A DNA stretch of 64,000 bases from an uncultured Oscillibacter sp. (GCA_910589315.1 CAJUTB010000011.1:1-64000); one strand, 5' to 3'. Positions 22,952 through 32,891 are shown, numbered from the stretch's first letter. Numbers and translations are program-made. The notes: generated by a model from the sequence alone, not told the origin.

Positions 22952-24016
22952 ATGAAAAATTCCCATTCGGAAGCCTATGCCGCCGCAGGCGTGGACATTG
23001 AAGCTGGATATGAGGGCGTGCGGCTGATGAAGCCCCATGTGGAACGGACGAAAATCCCCGGCGTTCTCTCCGGAATCGGCGGGTTTGGCGGATTGTTTGC
23101 GCCGGACCTGTCCGGCATGACGGAGCCGGTGTTTGTCTCCGGCACCGACGGCGTTGGAACCAAGCTGCGCCTTGCCCAGCTGCTGGACAAACACGACACC
23201 ATTGGAATCGACTGCGTGGCGATGTGCGTCAACGACATCATTTGCAGCGGTGCGAGGCCCCTGTTTTTCCTGGATTATATCGCCACCGGCAAAAACGAGG
23301 CGCAGAAAATTGCCGGGATTGTCTCCGGCGTGGCGGAAGGCTGCGTCCAGGCGGGCTGCGCGCTCGTCGGCGGCGAGACTGCCGAGCATCCCGGCGTAAT
23401 GGCTGCGGATGATTATGACCTTGCTGGATTTGCCGTCGGCGTGGTGGACCGGCCGAAGATCATCGACGGGAGCAAGGTTGCCGAAGGCGACGCGCTGATT
23501 GGCCTGACCTCCTCCGGCGTTCACTCCAACGGCTTTTCGCTGGTGCGGAAGGTCTTTGACATCGAACACGCTGATTTGACCGCGCCCCAGGACAAGCTGG
23601 AAGGCAAGTCTCTGGGCGAAGCACTTCTGGCCCCCACGAAAATTTATGTGAAACCCCTCCTGGCCCTTCTGGAAGGCGGCGTCGATCTTCACGGAGCCAG
23701 CCACATCACCGGCGGCGGATTCTTTGAGAACGTTCCCAGAATGCTGCCCAAGGGGCTGGAAGCCTGTTTCTTTGCCGGAACCCTCCCGAGGCTTCCAATT
23801 TTTGATTGGATTGCGGAGAAGGGAAATATCTCGGAACACGATATGTTCAACACCTTCAATATGGGTCTGGGCATGGCGCTGGCGGTTCCCCAGGAGCAGG
23901 TGAAAGAGGCCCTGGCCATTCTGCACGCCGCTGGCGAGCCGGACGCGGCGGAAGTGGGCCATGTGATTTCGGGAGACGCAGGCGTTTCCTTTGCAGAAGT
24001 GAGCGTTCCGGTATGA
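22952..24016 (+). CDS. purM: AIR synthetase (phosphoribosylformylglycinamidine cyclo-ligase)
   Basis: A 354-residue enzyme closing the imidazole ring with ATP. Motifs: IPGVLSGIGGFGGLF, VSGTDGVGTKLRLA, MCVNDIICSGARPLFFLDYIA (read as positions about 85-105), GGETAEHPG, LTSSGVHSNGFSL and HITGGGF. The ATG at 22952 has AAGGAGG eight bases upstream; the longer open frame overlaps purF and is not supported. The stop overlaps the purN start (ATGA). Confidence 0.96.
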   Translation: MKNSHSEAYAAAGVDIEAGYEGVRLMKPHVERTKIPGVLSGIGGFGGLFAPDLSGMTEPVFVSGTDGVGTKLRLAQLLDKHDTIGIDCVAMCVNDIICSGARPLFFLDYIATGKNEAQKIAGIVSGVAEGCVQAGCALVGGETAEHPGVMAADDYDLAGFAVGVVDRPKIIDGSKVAEGDALIGLTSSGVHSNGFSLVRKVFDIEHADLTAPQDKLEGKSLGEALLAPTKIYVKPLLALLEGGVDLHGASHITGGGFFENVPRMLPKGLEACFFAGTLPRLPIFDWIAEKGNISEHDMFNTFNMGLGMALAVPQEQVKEALAILHAAGEPDAAEVGHVISGDAGVSFAEVSVPV

Positions 24017-24672
24017 AGCGGGCGAGAATAGCCGTGTTGGTTTCCGGCGGCGGGACAAATCTGGAGTCGCTTTTGAAGGCGCAGGAGGCCGGTCAAATTC
24101 CACATGGGGAGATTGTTGTGGCGCTTTCCAGCGCGGCGGGGGCCTATGCCTTGGAGCGGGCAAATAATCATAACGTGCCGGGTTTTGCCGTCCCGCGGAA
24201 GGGAAAAACCCAGGAGGAATTTGAAGCGGGTCTCACCGAAAAGCTGACGGAGTACCGGGTGGATATGATTGTGTTGGCCGGGTTCCTCTCGATTCTTTCG
24301 GAAACCTTCGTCAAGCAATGGCCGGACCGGATTGTGAATGTCCATCCGTCCTTGATTCCCGCGTTTTGCGGAAAGGGATATTACGGCCTGAAGGTTCACG
24401 AGGCGGCATTGGACCGGGGCGTGAAGGTCACGGGGGCGACGGTGCATCTGGTAAACGAGATTCCCGACGGCGGGCGGATTTTGCTGCAAAAGGCGGTGGA
24501 AATCCAGCCGGACGACACGCCGGAGGTTTTGCAGCGGCGGGTGATGGAGCAGGCGGAGTGGATTCTTCTGCCCCGGGCGGCGGAGCTGGTGGCGTCTGGA
24601 CTGGCGGAGGAAGCTGCAAGGAGGCCCAATAAGGAAACGCGGGACGAAGGGCGCAAAAAGGAGAACGTATGA
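24013..24672 (+). CDS. purN: glycinamide ribonucleotide formyltransferase
   Basis: A 219-residue folate-dependent enzyme. It shows VLVSGGGTNLESLL, the VLAGFLSILS strand, the catalytic Asn/His in VNVHPSLIPAFCGKGYYG and the conserved GATVHLVNEIPDGG with its Asp. The C-terminus has about fifteen extra charged residues. It overlaps purM and the following gene by ATGA at both ends, indicating coupled translation. Confidence 0.95.
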   Translation: MKRARIAVLVSGGGTNLESLLKAQEAGQIPHGEIVVALSSAAGAYALERANNHNVPGFAVPRKGKTQEEFEAGLTEKLTEYRVDMIVLAGFLSILSETFVKQWPDRIVNVHPSLIPAFCGKGYYGLKVHEAALDRGVKVTGATVHLVNEIPDGGRILLQKAVEIQPDDTPEVLQRRVMEQAEWILLPRAAELVASGLAEEAARRPNKETRDEGRKKENV

Positions 24673-25865
24673 CGAACCAGGCGGAACAGACGGCTTTTAT
24701 CAAAAACGGTATGGAAAGGCTCTACCAGGAATTGGAGCAGGCGGACCCGATTTGCCTGCAAATGTGCGATGTGCCGGAGGCCATGCGGGCAAGTCCGGTG
24801 GGGGAGGATGGCTGGTGCAAGTGGAGGCTGGTTCCGTCTTCCGTCACAGCGGAGGATTTGGACCGGCTGGAACGGCAGACCGGCTGTGGGTTTCCGTCTC
24901 TCCTGCGGACGTTTCTTTCCACATACTTCCACTATTTCGATGACATGGGCCTGGGCCGTCAGACCATGGACGAACCCTTTGACAGCATGGAAAACGCCTG
25001 GAATCCCATGCTGGTCCGGGCGGGCTACCTGCCCTTTTTGTGGGACGAAAACGGGTATTTCATCCGCTGCATTGACCTTGCCAATATGCCAGATGAAGAC
25101 CGCTGTCCGGTGGTGGAGATTGATCATGAAATCCTGTTTGATTTCGACGAGGACGCGGGGCGGGAGGAGATTCAATCCGCCATGGAACCGGTTGCCGCTT
25201 CCCTTCGGGCGTTTTTGGAACCCATTTTTTCCTCCGGCTGGTTTGCCTCAAAAAGCCGGAAACTGGCGCAGGACTACATCAACGGTTTGCAGGAAGCCTA
25301 CAAGGACAACGGCAGCGCGGAAATCTGGGAGGATTTTACCAGAATTGCCCACGGCGCGGGCGCGGACGATCTTGCCAGGCTCCGGATGGTTTATCCGGAA
25401 CTTCCCGCCAGTCTGGAAACGCTGCTGAAATTTGCGGACGGCACCTATTACCGGGAGTACCGGCCAGGCAGGAAAACCTGTTTGTATTTTCTGGGTTCCG
25501 ATATGGAGGAATACCCCTACTATCTTCTGTCTGCCGGACAGATGCTCCAAACCAAGGACGGTTTTTCCGAGTGGGGCGAGTACCTGATTGAGCGGGAGTA
25601 TGACGATATTCCGGTAGACGAACGGATTACGAACGACCTGAAAACCCTGCGCTGGCTTCACTTTTCCGACTGCATGAACAACGGCGGCACTTCTCAGCTG
25701 TACATCGATTTTTCGCCTTCGGAAACGGGCAGGGCGGGACAGATTGTCCGCTATGTCCACGACCCCGACGAACTGACTGTCATTGCGGACAGCTTCGACG
25801 AATACCTGCAAATGCTGATGGATAACGAATATGATTTTATCAACGAGGATACCGTAGACGAATAA
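24669..25865 (+). CDS. SUKH-like (SMI1/KNR4) protein, probably two domains
   Basis: A 398-residue acidic soluble protein. Around 55-75 (SSVTAEDLDRLERQTGCGFP) and 232-255 (LARLRMVYPELPASLETLL) there are similar helix-strand starts typical of SMI1/KNR4 (SUKH) domains, and the second half holds further SUKH-like elements (YFLGSDMEEYPYYLL, QIVRYVHDPDEL, IADSFDEYL). SUKH proteins often serve as immunity proteins against polymorphic toxins, but many act elsewhere. AAGGAG precedes the ATG, which overlaps the purN stop. Its place inside the pur operon is unexplained. Confidence 0.65.
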   Translation: MTNQAEQTAFIKNGMERLYQELEQADPICLQMCDVPEAMRASPVGEDGWCKWRLVPSSVTAEDLDRLERQTGCGFPSLLRTFLSTYFHYFDDMGLGRQTMDEPFDSMENAWNPMLVRAGYLPFLWDENGYFIRCIDLANMPDEDRCPVVEIDHEILFDFDEDAGREEIQSAMEPVAASLRAFLEPIFSSGWFASKSRKLAQDYINGLQEAYKDNGSAEIWEDFTRIAHGAGADDLARLRMVYPELPASLETLLKFADGTYYREYRPGRKTCLYFLGSDMEEYPYYLLSAGQMLQTKDGFSEWGEYLIEREYDDIPVDERITNDLKTLRWLHFSDCMNNGGTSQLYIDFSPSETGRAGQIVRYVHDPDELTVIADSFDEYLQMLMDNEYDFINEDTVDE

Positions 25866-25882
25866 AAGGAGGATTGCCCCTT

Positions 25883-26635
25883 ATGGTTGATTTGAACGCG
25901 CCGGTGTGGAGGGAAGTGCATTCCGCCGGAAATGATGTGGATAAATGGCTCCGCCGCCTGCTGGCGGGGGAGGAGGAATTCCGGGAGGGCATGGAAATTG
26001 TTGCGGAGGATATCAGCCACCAGCTCAGCTGGTACAATGCCACCGCCTACGTCCTGCCCCACCTGGCGGCGTTGTGCGGTAAACTCTCCCCGGCGGACCG
26101 GATGTTTCTGATTGCCCAAATGGGTCCGGCTGTGGCCGCCGAGGCGGAATATCCTCTGGAAGAAGGGACGGAAATCTGGCGGGAATTTCAGGAGGGCCTG
26201 ACAGGCTTGCGTTCCGTGACATCGGATTTGATTCAGAACCATATGGATGTGCTGGAAGCCGCCTCCGAGGAAGAACAGCGGATGTTTGCCCTGGCCGCCG
26301 TTGCATTTCTAGGGGACCGGAAACACGCTCACGCCCTCTGGTATCTCTCCGGATCCTGCTGGGAGGAGGGGCCCGGGGCCTGTGCCTGCGGCTGGAACGA
26401 CGAGTGCATCCCCCTGACAGAAGAACAGGAGTGCCTGGAGCCCGCGGAAATCGCCCCCTGGGACGGCAGGTCCCTGACAGACGAGGCGGTTTTGATTTCC
26501 GGACTGCTCTCCCGCTTCGGAGACGAAATGATTCAGCCCATCCTTCCCTTGGTTTACGGCGAGGGCGTCTGTCCGGAATGTGGGGAACGGGAATCTTACT
26601 GGGCTTGGCATGACCGCTTTCTCCAGGATTTTTAA
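25883..26635 (+). CDS. hypothetical protein with CxxC-type motifs
   Basis: A 250-residue protein of mainly alpha-helical character. Two cysteine clusters stand out in its C-terminal third: CACGWNDEC near 171 and CPECGERESYW near 232, suggesting a zinc-binding knuckle. AAAGGAGG lies ten bases before the ATG at 25883; the TTG at 25874 is too close. It follows the SUKH-like gene by 17 bases and precedes the AICAR formyltransferase gene, so the two unknown genes travel as a pair within the operon. Confidence 0.6.
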   Translation: MVDLNAPVWREVHSAGNDVDKWLRRLLAGEEEFREGMEIVAEDISHQLSWYNATAYVLPHLAALCGKLSPADRMFLIAQMGPAVAAEAEYPLEEGTEIWREFQEGLTGLRSVTSDLIQNHMDVLEAASEEEQRMFALAAVAFLGDRKHAHALWYLSGSCWEEGPGACACGWNDECIPLTEEQECLEPAEIAPWDGRSLTDEAVLISGLLSRFGDEMIQPILPLVYGEGVCPECGERESYWAWHDRFLQDF

Positions 26636-26664
26636 CACGACCATATAAAAAAGGAGCATTGAGT

Positions 26665-27849
26665 ATGACGGAACTGGAACTGAAATACGGCTGCAACCCG
26701 AACCAAAAGCCTTCCCGGATTTTTATGCGGGACGGCGGCGCACTGCCCATCACGGTACTGAATGGCAAGCCGGGCTATATCAATTTTCTGGATGCGTTCA
26801 ACTCCTGGCAGCTGGTGCGGGAGCTGAAGGGGGCCACCGGCCTTCCCGCCGCGGCCAGCTTCAAGCACGTTTCCCCCGCCGGGGCGGCGGTGGGCCTGCC
26901 CTTGAGCGAGGTTGACCGGAAGATTTATTTCGTGGAACCGGACGCAGAGCTGTCCCCCATTGCCTGCGCCTACATCCGCGCGCGGGGGGCCGACCGCCTG
27001 TGCTCCTATGGCGACTGGGCCGCGCTCTCCGACCCCTGCGACGCCGCTGCGGCGCAGTATCTCAAGGCGGAGGTATCCGACGGCGTGATCGCGCCCGGCT
27101 ACACGCCGGAGGCCCTGGAAATTTTGAAAACCAAGAAAAAGGGAACTTACAACATCGTCCAGATCGACCCGGACTTTGTGCCGGACCCAGTGGAATACAA
27201 GGACGTATTCGGCGTGACCTTCCAGCAGGGCCGGAACGAGTTTCGGATTGACGGCGCGCTTCTGGACAACATCGTCACCCAGAACAAAACGCTCCCGGAG
27301 CAGGCGAAAATTGATATGATCGTCTCGCTGATCACGCTGAAATACACCCAGTCCAACTCTGTGTGCTACGTGAAGGATGGACAGGCCATCGGCGTAGGCG
27401 CAGGACAGCAGAGCCGTATTCACTGCACCCGTCTGGCCGGGACGAAAGCGGATAACTGGTGGCTGCGGCAGCATCCGTATGTGTTGGACCTGCCCTTTGT
27501 GGACGGCATCCGACGCCCCGACCGGGACAACGCCATTGACTGCTATCTCTCCGACGAGGAATCCGAATGGCTGCTGGCGGACGGCTCCTGGCAGAACACC
27601 TTCAAGGTTTGCCCGCCCGTTTTGACGGCCGCCGCGAAAAAAGAGTGGATTGCCCAAAAGCTCACCGGCGTCACCCTGGGCAGCGACGCGTTTTTCCCCT
27701 TCGGTGACAACGTGGAGCGGGCCCGCCGCAGCGGCGTGCAGTATATTGTCCAGCCCGGCGGCTCCATCCGGGACGACCATGTGATTATGACCGCCGACAA
27801 GTATCATATGACCATGTGCTTCACCGGAATGCGGCTGTTCCATCATTAA
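26665..27849 (+). CDS. stand-alone AICAR formyltransferase (PurH-like)
   Basis: A 394-residue protein corresponding to the C-terminal formyltransferase half of bifunctional PurH: LKYGCNPNQKPSRI, VLNGKPGYINFLDAFNSWQLV, AASFKHVSPAGAAVG with the catalytic Lys-His pair, and SDAFFPFGDNVERA near the C-terminus. The N-terminal IMP cyclohydrolase domain of about 200 residues is absent, not truncated: the start has AAGGAG eight bases upstream. A separate IMP cyclohydrolase must be encoded elsewhere. Followed closely by purD. Confidence 0.93.
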   Translation: MTELELKYGCNPNQKPSRIFMRDGGALPITVLNGKPGYINFLDAFNSWQLVRELKGATGLPAAASFKHVSPAGAAVGLPLSEVDRKIYFVEPDAELSPIACAYIRARGADRLCSYGDWAALSDPCDAAAAQYLKAEVSDGVIAPGYTPEALEILKTKKKGTYNIVQIDPDFVPDPVEYKDVFGVTFQQGRNEFRIDGALLDNIVTQNKTLPEQAKIDMIVSLITLKYTQSNSVCYVKDGQAIGVGAGQQSRIHCTRLAGTKADNWWLRQHPYVLDLPFVDGIRRPDRDNAIDCYLSDEESEWLLADGSWQNTFKVCPPVLTAAAKKEWIAQKLTGVTLGSDAFFPFGDNVERARRSGVQYIVQPGGSIRDDHVIMTADKYHMTMCFTGMRLFHH

Positions 27850-27861
27850 GGAGGGGGTTCT

Positions 27862-29139
27862 ATGAAACTGCTAGTCGTCGGCGGCGGAGGCCGCGAACAC
27901 GCCATTATCAAAAAGCTGAAGGAAAATCCGCAGGTGGAAACGGTCTACGCCCTCCCCGGCAACGGCGGCATTGCCGCCGACGCGGTGTGCGTGCCGGAGA
28001 TTGGCGCGAAGGAGACCGCCAAGATTGTGGACTTTGCCAAGGCCCATGAAATTAACTTTGCCGTTGTGGCCCCGGACGACCCGCTGGCCCTGGGCTGTGT
28101 GGACCGGCTGCACGAAGCCGGAATTCCCTGCTTCGGGCCGGACGCCAAGGCCGCCCGCATTGAGGCCAGCAAGGTTTTTGCCAAGAACCTTATGAAAAAA
28201 TACGGCATTCCCACGGCCCGTTACGAGGTGTTCCGCGACCCCGGGGCGGCGTTGGAGTACCTGCGGGGCGCGTCGTTTCCGATTGTGGTCAAGGCGGACG
28301 GCCTTGCGCTGGGAAAAGGCGTGCTAATTCCCCAGAATTTGGAGGAGGCGGAAGCCGCCGTCAAGTCCATCATGGAGGATAAGACCTTTGGCGATTCCGG
28401 AAACGAGATCGTTATCGAGGAATTTCTCACCGGCCCGGAGGTCAGCGTCCTGGCCTTCACCGACGGCACGGCCATTGCGCCGATGGTTTCCTCCATGGAC
28501 CACAAGCGTGCCGGAGACGGCGATACCGGCCCGAACACCGGCGGCATGGGCACGGTTGCCCCGAACCCCTGCTATACGCCGGAAATCGCCCAAATCTGCA
28601 TGGAGAAAATTTTCCTCCCCACCCTGGCCGCCATGCGGGCGGAGGGCTGTCCCTTCAAGGGCTGTTTGTATTTCGGCCTGATGATCACCCCCGACGGCCC
28701 CAAGGTGATCGAATACAACTGCCGCTTTGGAGACCCGGAGACTCAGGTGGTGCTTCCGCTGCTGAAAACCGACCTGCTTACCGTGATGCAGGCGGTGGAG
28801 AACGGGACCCTGGACCGCTTGAACGTTGAATGGCACAGCGGGGCCGCCGCCTGTGTGATTCTGGCGTCCGCCGGGTATCCGGGCAGCTACGAAAAGGGAA
28901 AAGTGATTGCAATTCCGGAGGATCTGCCGGAAAACGTCGCCGTCTACCACGCCGGGGACAAGCTGGCGGAGGGCAGACTGGTGACAAACGGCGGGCGCGT
29001 TCTGGGCGTCACGGCCACGGGCGAAACCCTGGAAGCCGCGCTGAAAGACGCCTACGCCGCTACGGAACGCGTGGAATTCGAGGGAAAATATCTGCGCCAT
29101 GACATTGGAAAGCGGGCGTTGTCCGCCATGGAGGGTTAA
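27862..29139 (+). CDS. purD: phosphoribosylamine-glycine ligase
   Basis: A 425-residue ATP-grasp enzyme making GAR. The start LLVVGGGGREHAI and GNGGIAADA are typical; the ATP-grasp core shows FPIVVKADGLALGKGV, GNEIVIEEFLTGPEVSVLAFTDG by its ends at about 170-190, HKRAGDGDTGPNTGGMG and EYNCRFGDPETQ. GGAGGGGG lies seven bases before the ATG, 12 bases after the previous stop. Confidence 0.97.
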   Translation: MKLLVVGGGGREHAIIKKLKENPQVETVYALPGNGGIAADAVCVPEIGAKETAKIVDFAKAHEINFAVVAPDDPLALGCVDRLHEAGIPCFGPDAKAARIEASKVFAKNLMKKYGIPTARYEVFRDPGAALEYLRGASFPIVVKADGLALGKGVLIPQNLEEAEAAVKSIMEDKTFGDSGNEIVIEEFLTGPEVSVLAFTDGTAIAPMVSSMDHKRAGDGDTGPNTGGMGTVAPNPCYTPEIAQICMEKIFLPTLAAMRAEGCPFKGCLYFGLMITPDGPKVIEYNCRFGDPETQVVLPLLKTDLLTVMQAVENGTLDRLNVEWHSGAAACVILASAGYPGSYEKGKVIAIPEDLPENVAVYHAGDKLAEGRLVTNGGRVLGVTATGETLEAALKDAYAATERVEFEGKYLRHDIGKRALSAMEG

Positions 29140-29141
29140 AA

Positions 29142-32100
29142 ATGGTCAGACGTGTCTATGTGGAAAAACAACCCGCCCTGCGTCTGGAGGCCCAGGGACT
29201 CTTGAACGAGCTGCGGACCATTCTGGGCGTGTCCGCTCTGACCGGACTGCGGCTGGTGAACCGCTACGATGTGGAGAACGTCGGGGCGGAGGTGTTTGAA
29301 CGGGCGAAAACCATCGTGTTCTCCGAGCCGCAGGTGGATTTGCTCTATGAAGACGCCTGCCCGGTCCCGGAAGGCCCTCACAGCGTTCTGGCGGTGGAGG
29401 CCCTGCCGGGGCAGTTTGACCAGCGGGCGGATTCCGCCGCCCAGTGCATCCAGCTGATGGCGGGGGTGGACCGGCCCCTGGTGTCCTATGCGAAGGTATA
29501 TCTTCTGGAAGGAACGCTCTGCGCGGAGGACATGGAGAAAATCAAGGGCTATGTCATCAACCCCGTGGAGAGCCGGGAGGCGGCTCTGGAAAAACCGGAA
29601 ACCCTCGTCCGCACCCACGCCGCGCCGTCTATGGTGGAAGCGCTGGAGGGCTTCACCGCCCTGCCGGAAGCGGATTTGCAGGAGCTGCTGAACAAGCTGG
29701 GGCTTGCGATGGACTTGGACGACCTGAAATTCCTGCAAAACTATTTCAAAAACGACGAGGGCCGGGACCCCACGCTGACAGAGGTGCGGGTGGTGGACAC
29801 CTATTGGTCCGACCACTGCCGCCACACCACGTTTTCCACCCACATCGACGGCGGGGAGATCGAAAACCCGCTGGTGAAAGATGCCTATCACCATTATCTG
29901 GAGCTGCGGGACGAAGTTTACGGCGAAAAGGCCAAGGACCGTCCCGAAACCCTGATGGACATTGCCACCATTGCCGCAAAGGCCCTGAAAAAGCGCGGCC
30001 TGCTTCCGGAGCTGGACGAGAGCGAGGAGATCAACGCCTGCTCCATCCATGTCCCCGCCGTGGTGGACGGCGAAACCCAGGACTGGCTTTTGATGTTCAA
30101 AAACGAGACCCACAACCACCCCACGGAGATCGAGCCCTTCGGCGGCGCGGCCACCTGTATCGGCGGCTGTATCCGGGACCCTCTGTCGGGCCGGGCCTAT
30201 GTGCATCAGGCCATGCGCCTCACCGGCTGCGGAGACCCCCGGACCCCCATGGCGGATACGCTGCCCGGAAAACTCCCCCAGCGGAAGCTGGCGCAGACCG
30301 CTGCCGCCGGATACTCCTCCTACGGAAACCAGATCGGCCTTGCCACAGGCCATGTGGCGGAGATATACCACCCCGGCTACGTCGCAAAACACCTGGAAGT
30401 CGGCGCAGTGGTGGGCGCGGCCCCGGCGGAAAACGTCCGGCGCGAGCGGCCCGCCCCCGGCGACGTGATCATTCTGTTAGGCGGCCGTACCGGCCGGGAC
30501 GGCATCGGCGGCGCGACGGGTTCTTCCAAGAGCCACGACCGGAAGTCCCTGCAAACCATGGCCTCCGAGGTCCAGAAGGGCAACGCCCCCGAGGAGCGCA
30601 AAATCCAGCGGCTGTTCCGGGACAAGGCGGTGACACGTCTGATCAAGCGATGCAACGACTTCGGCGCGGGCGGCGTGAGCGTCGCCATCGGAGAGCTGGC
30701 CGACGGCCTCAAGATTGATCTGGACGCCGTGCGGAAGAAGTACGACGGCTTGGACGGCACCGAGCTTGCGATTTCTGAGAGCCAGGAGCGCATGGCGGTC
30801 GTTGTGGCCCGGGAGGATGCGGAAACCTTCATCCGCTTTGCCAGCGCGGAAAACTTGGAAGCGTATCCGGTGGCCGTCGTGACGGAATCGCCCCGTATGG
30901 TCATGCAGTGGCAGGGAAAAACCATCGTGGATTTGAGCCGGGAGTTTTTGAACTCCAACGGCGCGGTCAAGCACGCAACCGTTTTTGTGCCCGCCGGAGA
31001 GAAAAGGCGGGAGCCCAGCGATTCCATGGACCTGCGGAAAATGGCCTCCAGCCTGAAGTGCGCCTCCCGGCGGGGACTGGTGGAGCGGTTTGACTCCACC
31101 ATTGGCGGAGGCAGCGTCACGATGCCCTTTGGCGGCCGGACGCAGCGGACGCCCGCCCAGTCCATGACGGCTCTGCTTCCGGTTCTGCCGGGACAGGAGA
31201 CGGAACAGGCCAGCGTTATGGCCTGGGGCTTCGACCCGGAGGCCATGTCTGCGGACCCCTACAACGGCGCGTATGACGCGGTAGAGCTTTCGCTTGCAAA
31301 GCTGGTGGCCGCGGGAAGCGACCCGGTGAAAAATCCCACGTATTTAACGCTTCAGGAATATTTCGAGAAGCTGCGGGACGACCCCAAACGCTGGGGCAAG
31401 CCCTTCGCCGCGCTCTTGGGAGCCATGGAGGCGCAAATGGACCACTGCGCCGCCGCCATTGGCGGCAAGGACTCCATGTCCGGGTCCTTCCTGAATATGG
31501 ATGTGCCGCCGACGCTGATTTCCTTTGCCATCGCCCCGATTCAAGCAAATGAGGTCATCACGCCGGAGTTTAAGGAGGCGGGACATCCGGTGTACCTTTT
31601 CAGCGGATGGACCACAGGCGAGATCAACTTCGCCTGGGCGGAGTTCTGCAAGCTGGCCAGGAACGGAAAGGTGAAAGCCGCCTGGGCGGTGGAAAACGGC
31701 ATTGCCGAGGCGGTGATGAAGATGTCTTTCGGCAATGACATTGGGTTCCGCGCGATGGGCCGGAACACCGTCAACTGGTATAAGCCCCGTCCCGGCGCGA
31801 TTGTGGCGGAGCTGACCGAGGATGCCGGCAACTGCCACCCGGAGGGCCGCTTTGCCAAAATCGGCGTCACCACCGCGGAAGCAGCGATTACAATTGGTGA
31901 TGATTCCGCGCCAATCAACGAACTGTTATCCCTGAACGAATCCGTTTTGGAGGACGTGTATCCCACCCGTGCGTTTGCCGGCGGCGAGGCCCCCGAACTG
32001 CTCTTCCCCGATAACGTCCGCACAACGCCCCGGGCCGTCCCCAAGGTGGGCGTTGCAAAACCGAAAGTTCTCATTCCCGTTTTCCCCGGCACGAACTGCG

Positions 32101-32858
32101 AATACGACAGTGCCCGCGCCGCCCAGAGGGCGGGCCTCGAGACGGAAATTTTCGTCGTGAACAACCAGTCGGCCCAGGATGTGGCGGATTCTGCCGCCCG
32201 TTTTGCGAAGACCCTGCGGGAGAGCCAGATTCTGTTCCTCCCCGGCGGCTTTTCCGGCGGCGACGAGCCGGAGGGTTCCGGTAAATTTATCACAGCGTTT
32301 CTCCGGGGCCCGGAGACCTCCGAGGCGGTCATGGACCTGCTGAAAAACCGGGACGGCCTGGCTCTTGGCATCTGCAACGGCTTCCAGGCGTTGATCAAGC
32401 TGGGCCTGCTGCCCTTTGGAGAGATTACCAGCATAGACGGCGACTGCCCGACGCTGAGCTATAACGTCATCGGGCGGCATCAGTCGAAAATTGTCCGCAC
32501 ACGGATTGTTTCGAATCATTCCCCCTGGCTGGCGGGGACCCAGCCCGGCGAGGTCTACGAGGTGCCGGTCTCTCACGGCGAGGGTCGTTTCCTGTGCTCC
32601 TCGGAGCTTCTTTGGAAGCTGATGAAAAAGGGCCAGATTGCCACCCAGTACGCAGACCTGGAGGGCGTGCCGTCCATGGACCCGGAGTGGAACCCCAACG
32701 GTTCCGCCTGGGCGGTGGAGGGCATCACGTCCCCGGACGGGCGCATTTTCGGCAAGATGGGCCACGCGGAGCGCGTAGGTCCGGGACTCTACCGGAATGT
32801 TCCCGGAAATTATGATATGCGGCTGTTTGCGTCGGCCAAGGCGTATTTCAGTCTGTAA
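29142..32858 (+). CDS. purL: phosphoribosylformylglycinamidine synthase, fused form
   Basis: A 1238-residue single-chain FGAM synthase: an N-terminal linker part, two PurM-like synthase halves (with YWSDHCRHTTF near 225, NETHNHPTEIEPFGGAAT near 325, and FDSTIGGGSVTMPFGG near 650) and a C-terminal class-I glutaminase from about 975. The glutaminase triad is visible as Cys 1078 in LGICNGFQ, His 1145 and Glu 1147 in SHGEGR. Thus the PurSQ subunits found in many Firmicutes are not used. It starts two bases after purD behind GAGGG and ends the operon. Confidence 0.97.
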   Translation: MVRRVYVEKQPALRLEAQGLLNELRTILGVSALTGLRLVNRYDVENVGAEVFERAKTIVFSEPQVDLLYEDACPVPEGPHSVLAVEALPGQFDQRADSAAQCIQLMAGVDRPLVSYAKVYLLEGTLCAEDMEKIKGYVINPVESREAALEKPETLVRTHAAPSMVEALEGFTALPEADLQELLNKLGLAMDLDDLKFLQNYFKNDEGRDPTLTEVRVVDTYWSDHCRHTTFSTHIDGGEIENPLVKDAYHHYLELRDEVYGEKAKDRPETLMDIATIAAKALKKRGLLPELDESEEINACSIHVPAVVDGETQDWLLMFKNETHNHPTEIEPFGGAATCIGGCIRDPLSGRAYVHQAMRLTGCGDPRTPMADTLPGKLPQRKLAQTAAAGYSSYGNQIGLATGHVAEIYHPGYVAKHLEVGAVVGAAPAENVRRERPAPGDVIILLGGRTGRDGIGGATGSSKSHDRKSLQTMASEVQKGNAPEERKIQRLFRDKAVTRLIKRCNDFGAGGVSVAIGELADGLKIDLDAVRKKYDGLDGTELAISESQERMAVVVAREDAETFIRFASAENLEAYPVAVVTESPRMVMQWQGKTIVDLSREFLNSNGAVKHATVFVPAGEKRREPSDSMDLRKMASSLKCASRRGLVERFDSTIGGGSVTMPFGGRTQRTPAQSMTALLPVLPGQETEQASVMAWGFDPEAMSADPYNGAYDAVELSLAKLVAAGSDPVKNPTYLTLQEYFEKLRDDPKRWGKPFAALLGAMEAQMDHCAAAIGGKDSMSGSFLNMDVPPTLISFAIAPIQANEVITPEFKEAGHPVYLFSGWTTGEINFAWAEFCKLARNGKVKAAWAVENGIAEAVMKMSFGNDIGFRAMGRNTVNWYKPRPGAIVAELTEDAGNCHPEGRFAKIGVTTAEAAITIGDDSAPINELLSLNESVLEDVYPTRAFAGGEAPELLFPDNVRTTPRAVPKVGVAKPKVLIPVFPGTNCEYDSARAAQRAGLETEIFVVNNQSAQDVADSAARFAKTLRESQILFLPGGFSGGDEPEGSGKFITAFLRGPETSEAVMDLLKNRDGLALGICNGFQALIKLGLLPFGEITSIDGDCPTLSYNVIGRHQSKIVRTRIVSNHSPWLAGTQPGEVYEVPVSHGEGRFLCSSELLWKLMKKGQIATQYADLEGVPSMDPEWNPNGSAWAVEGITSPDGRIFGKMGHAERVGPGLYRNVPGNYDMRLFASAKAYFSL

Positions 32859-32891
32859 ACAAAACGAGGGCGGGCCGCAGGCCCGCCCTCG
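32857..32891 (-). terminator. terminator between purL and the nicotinamidase gene
   Basis: CGAGGGCGGGCC (32865-32876) pairs perfectly with GGCCCGCCCTCG (32880-32891) around a three-base loop. On the minus strand TTTTGTTT follows, so it ends the nicotinamidase-like transcript. The hairpin directly after the purL stop likely also serves the pur operon. Confidence 0.8.
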
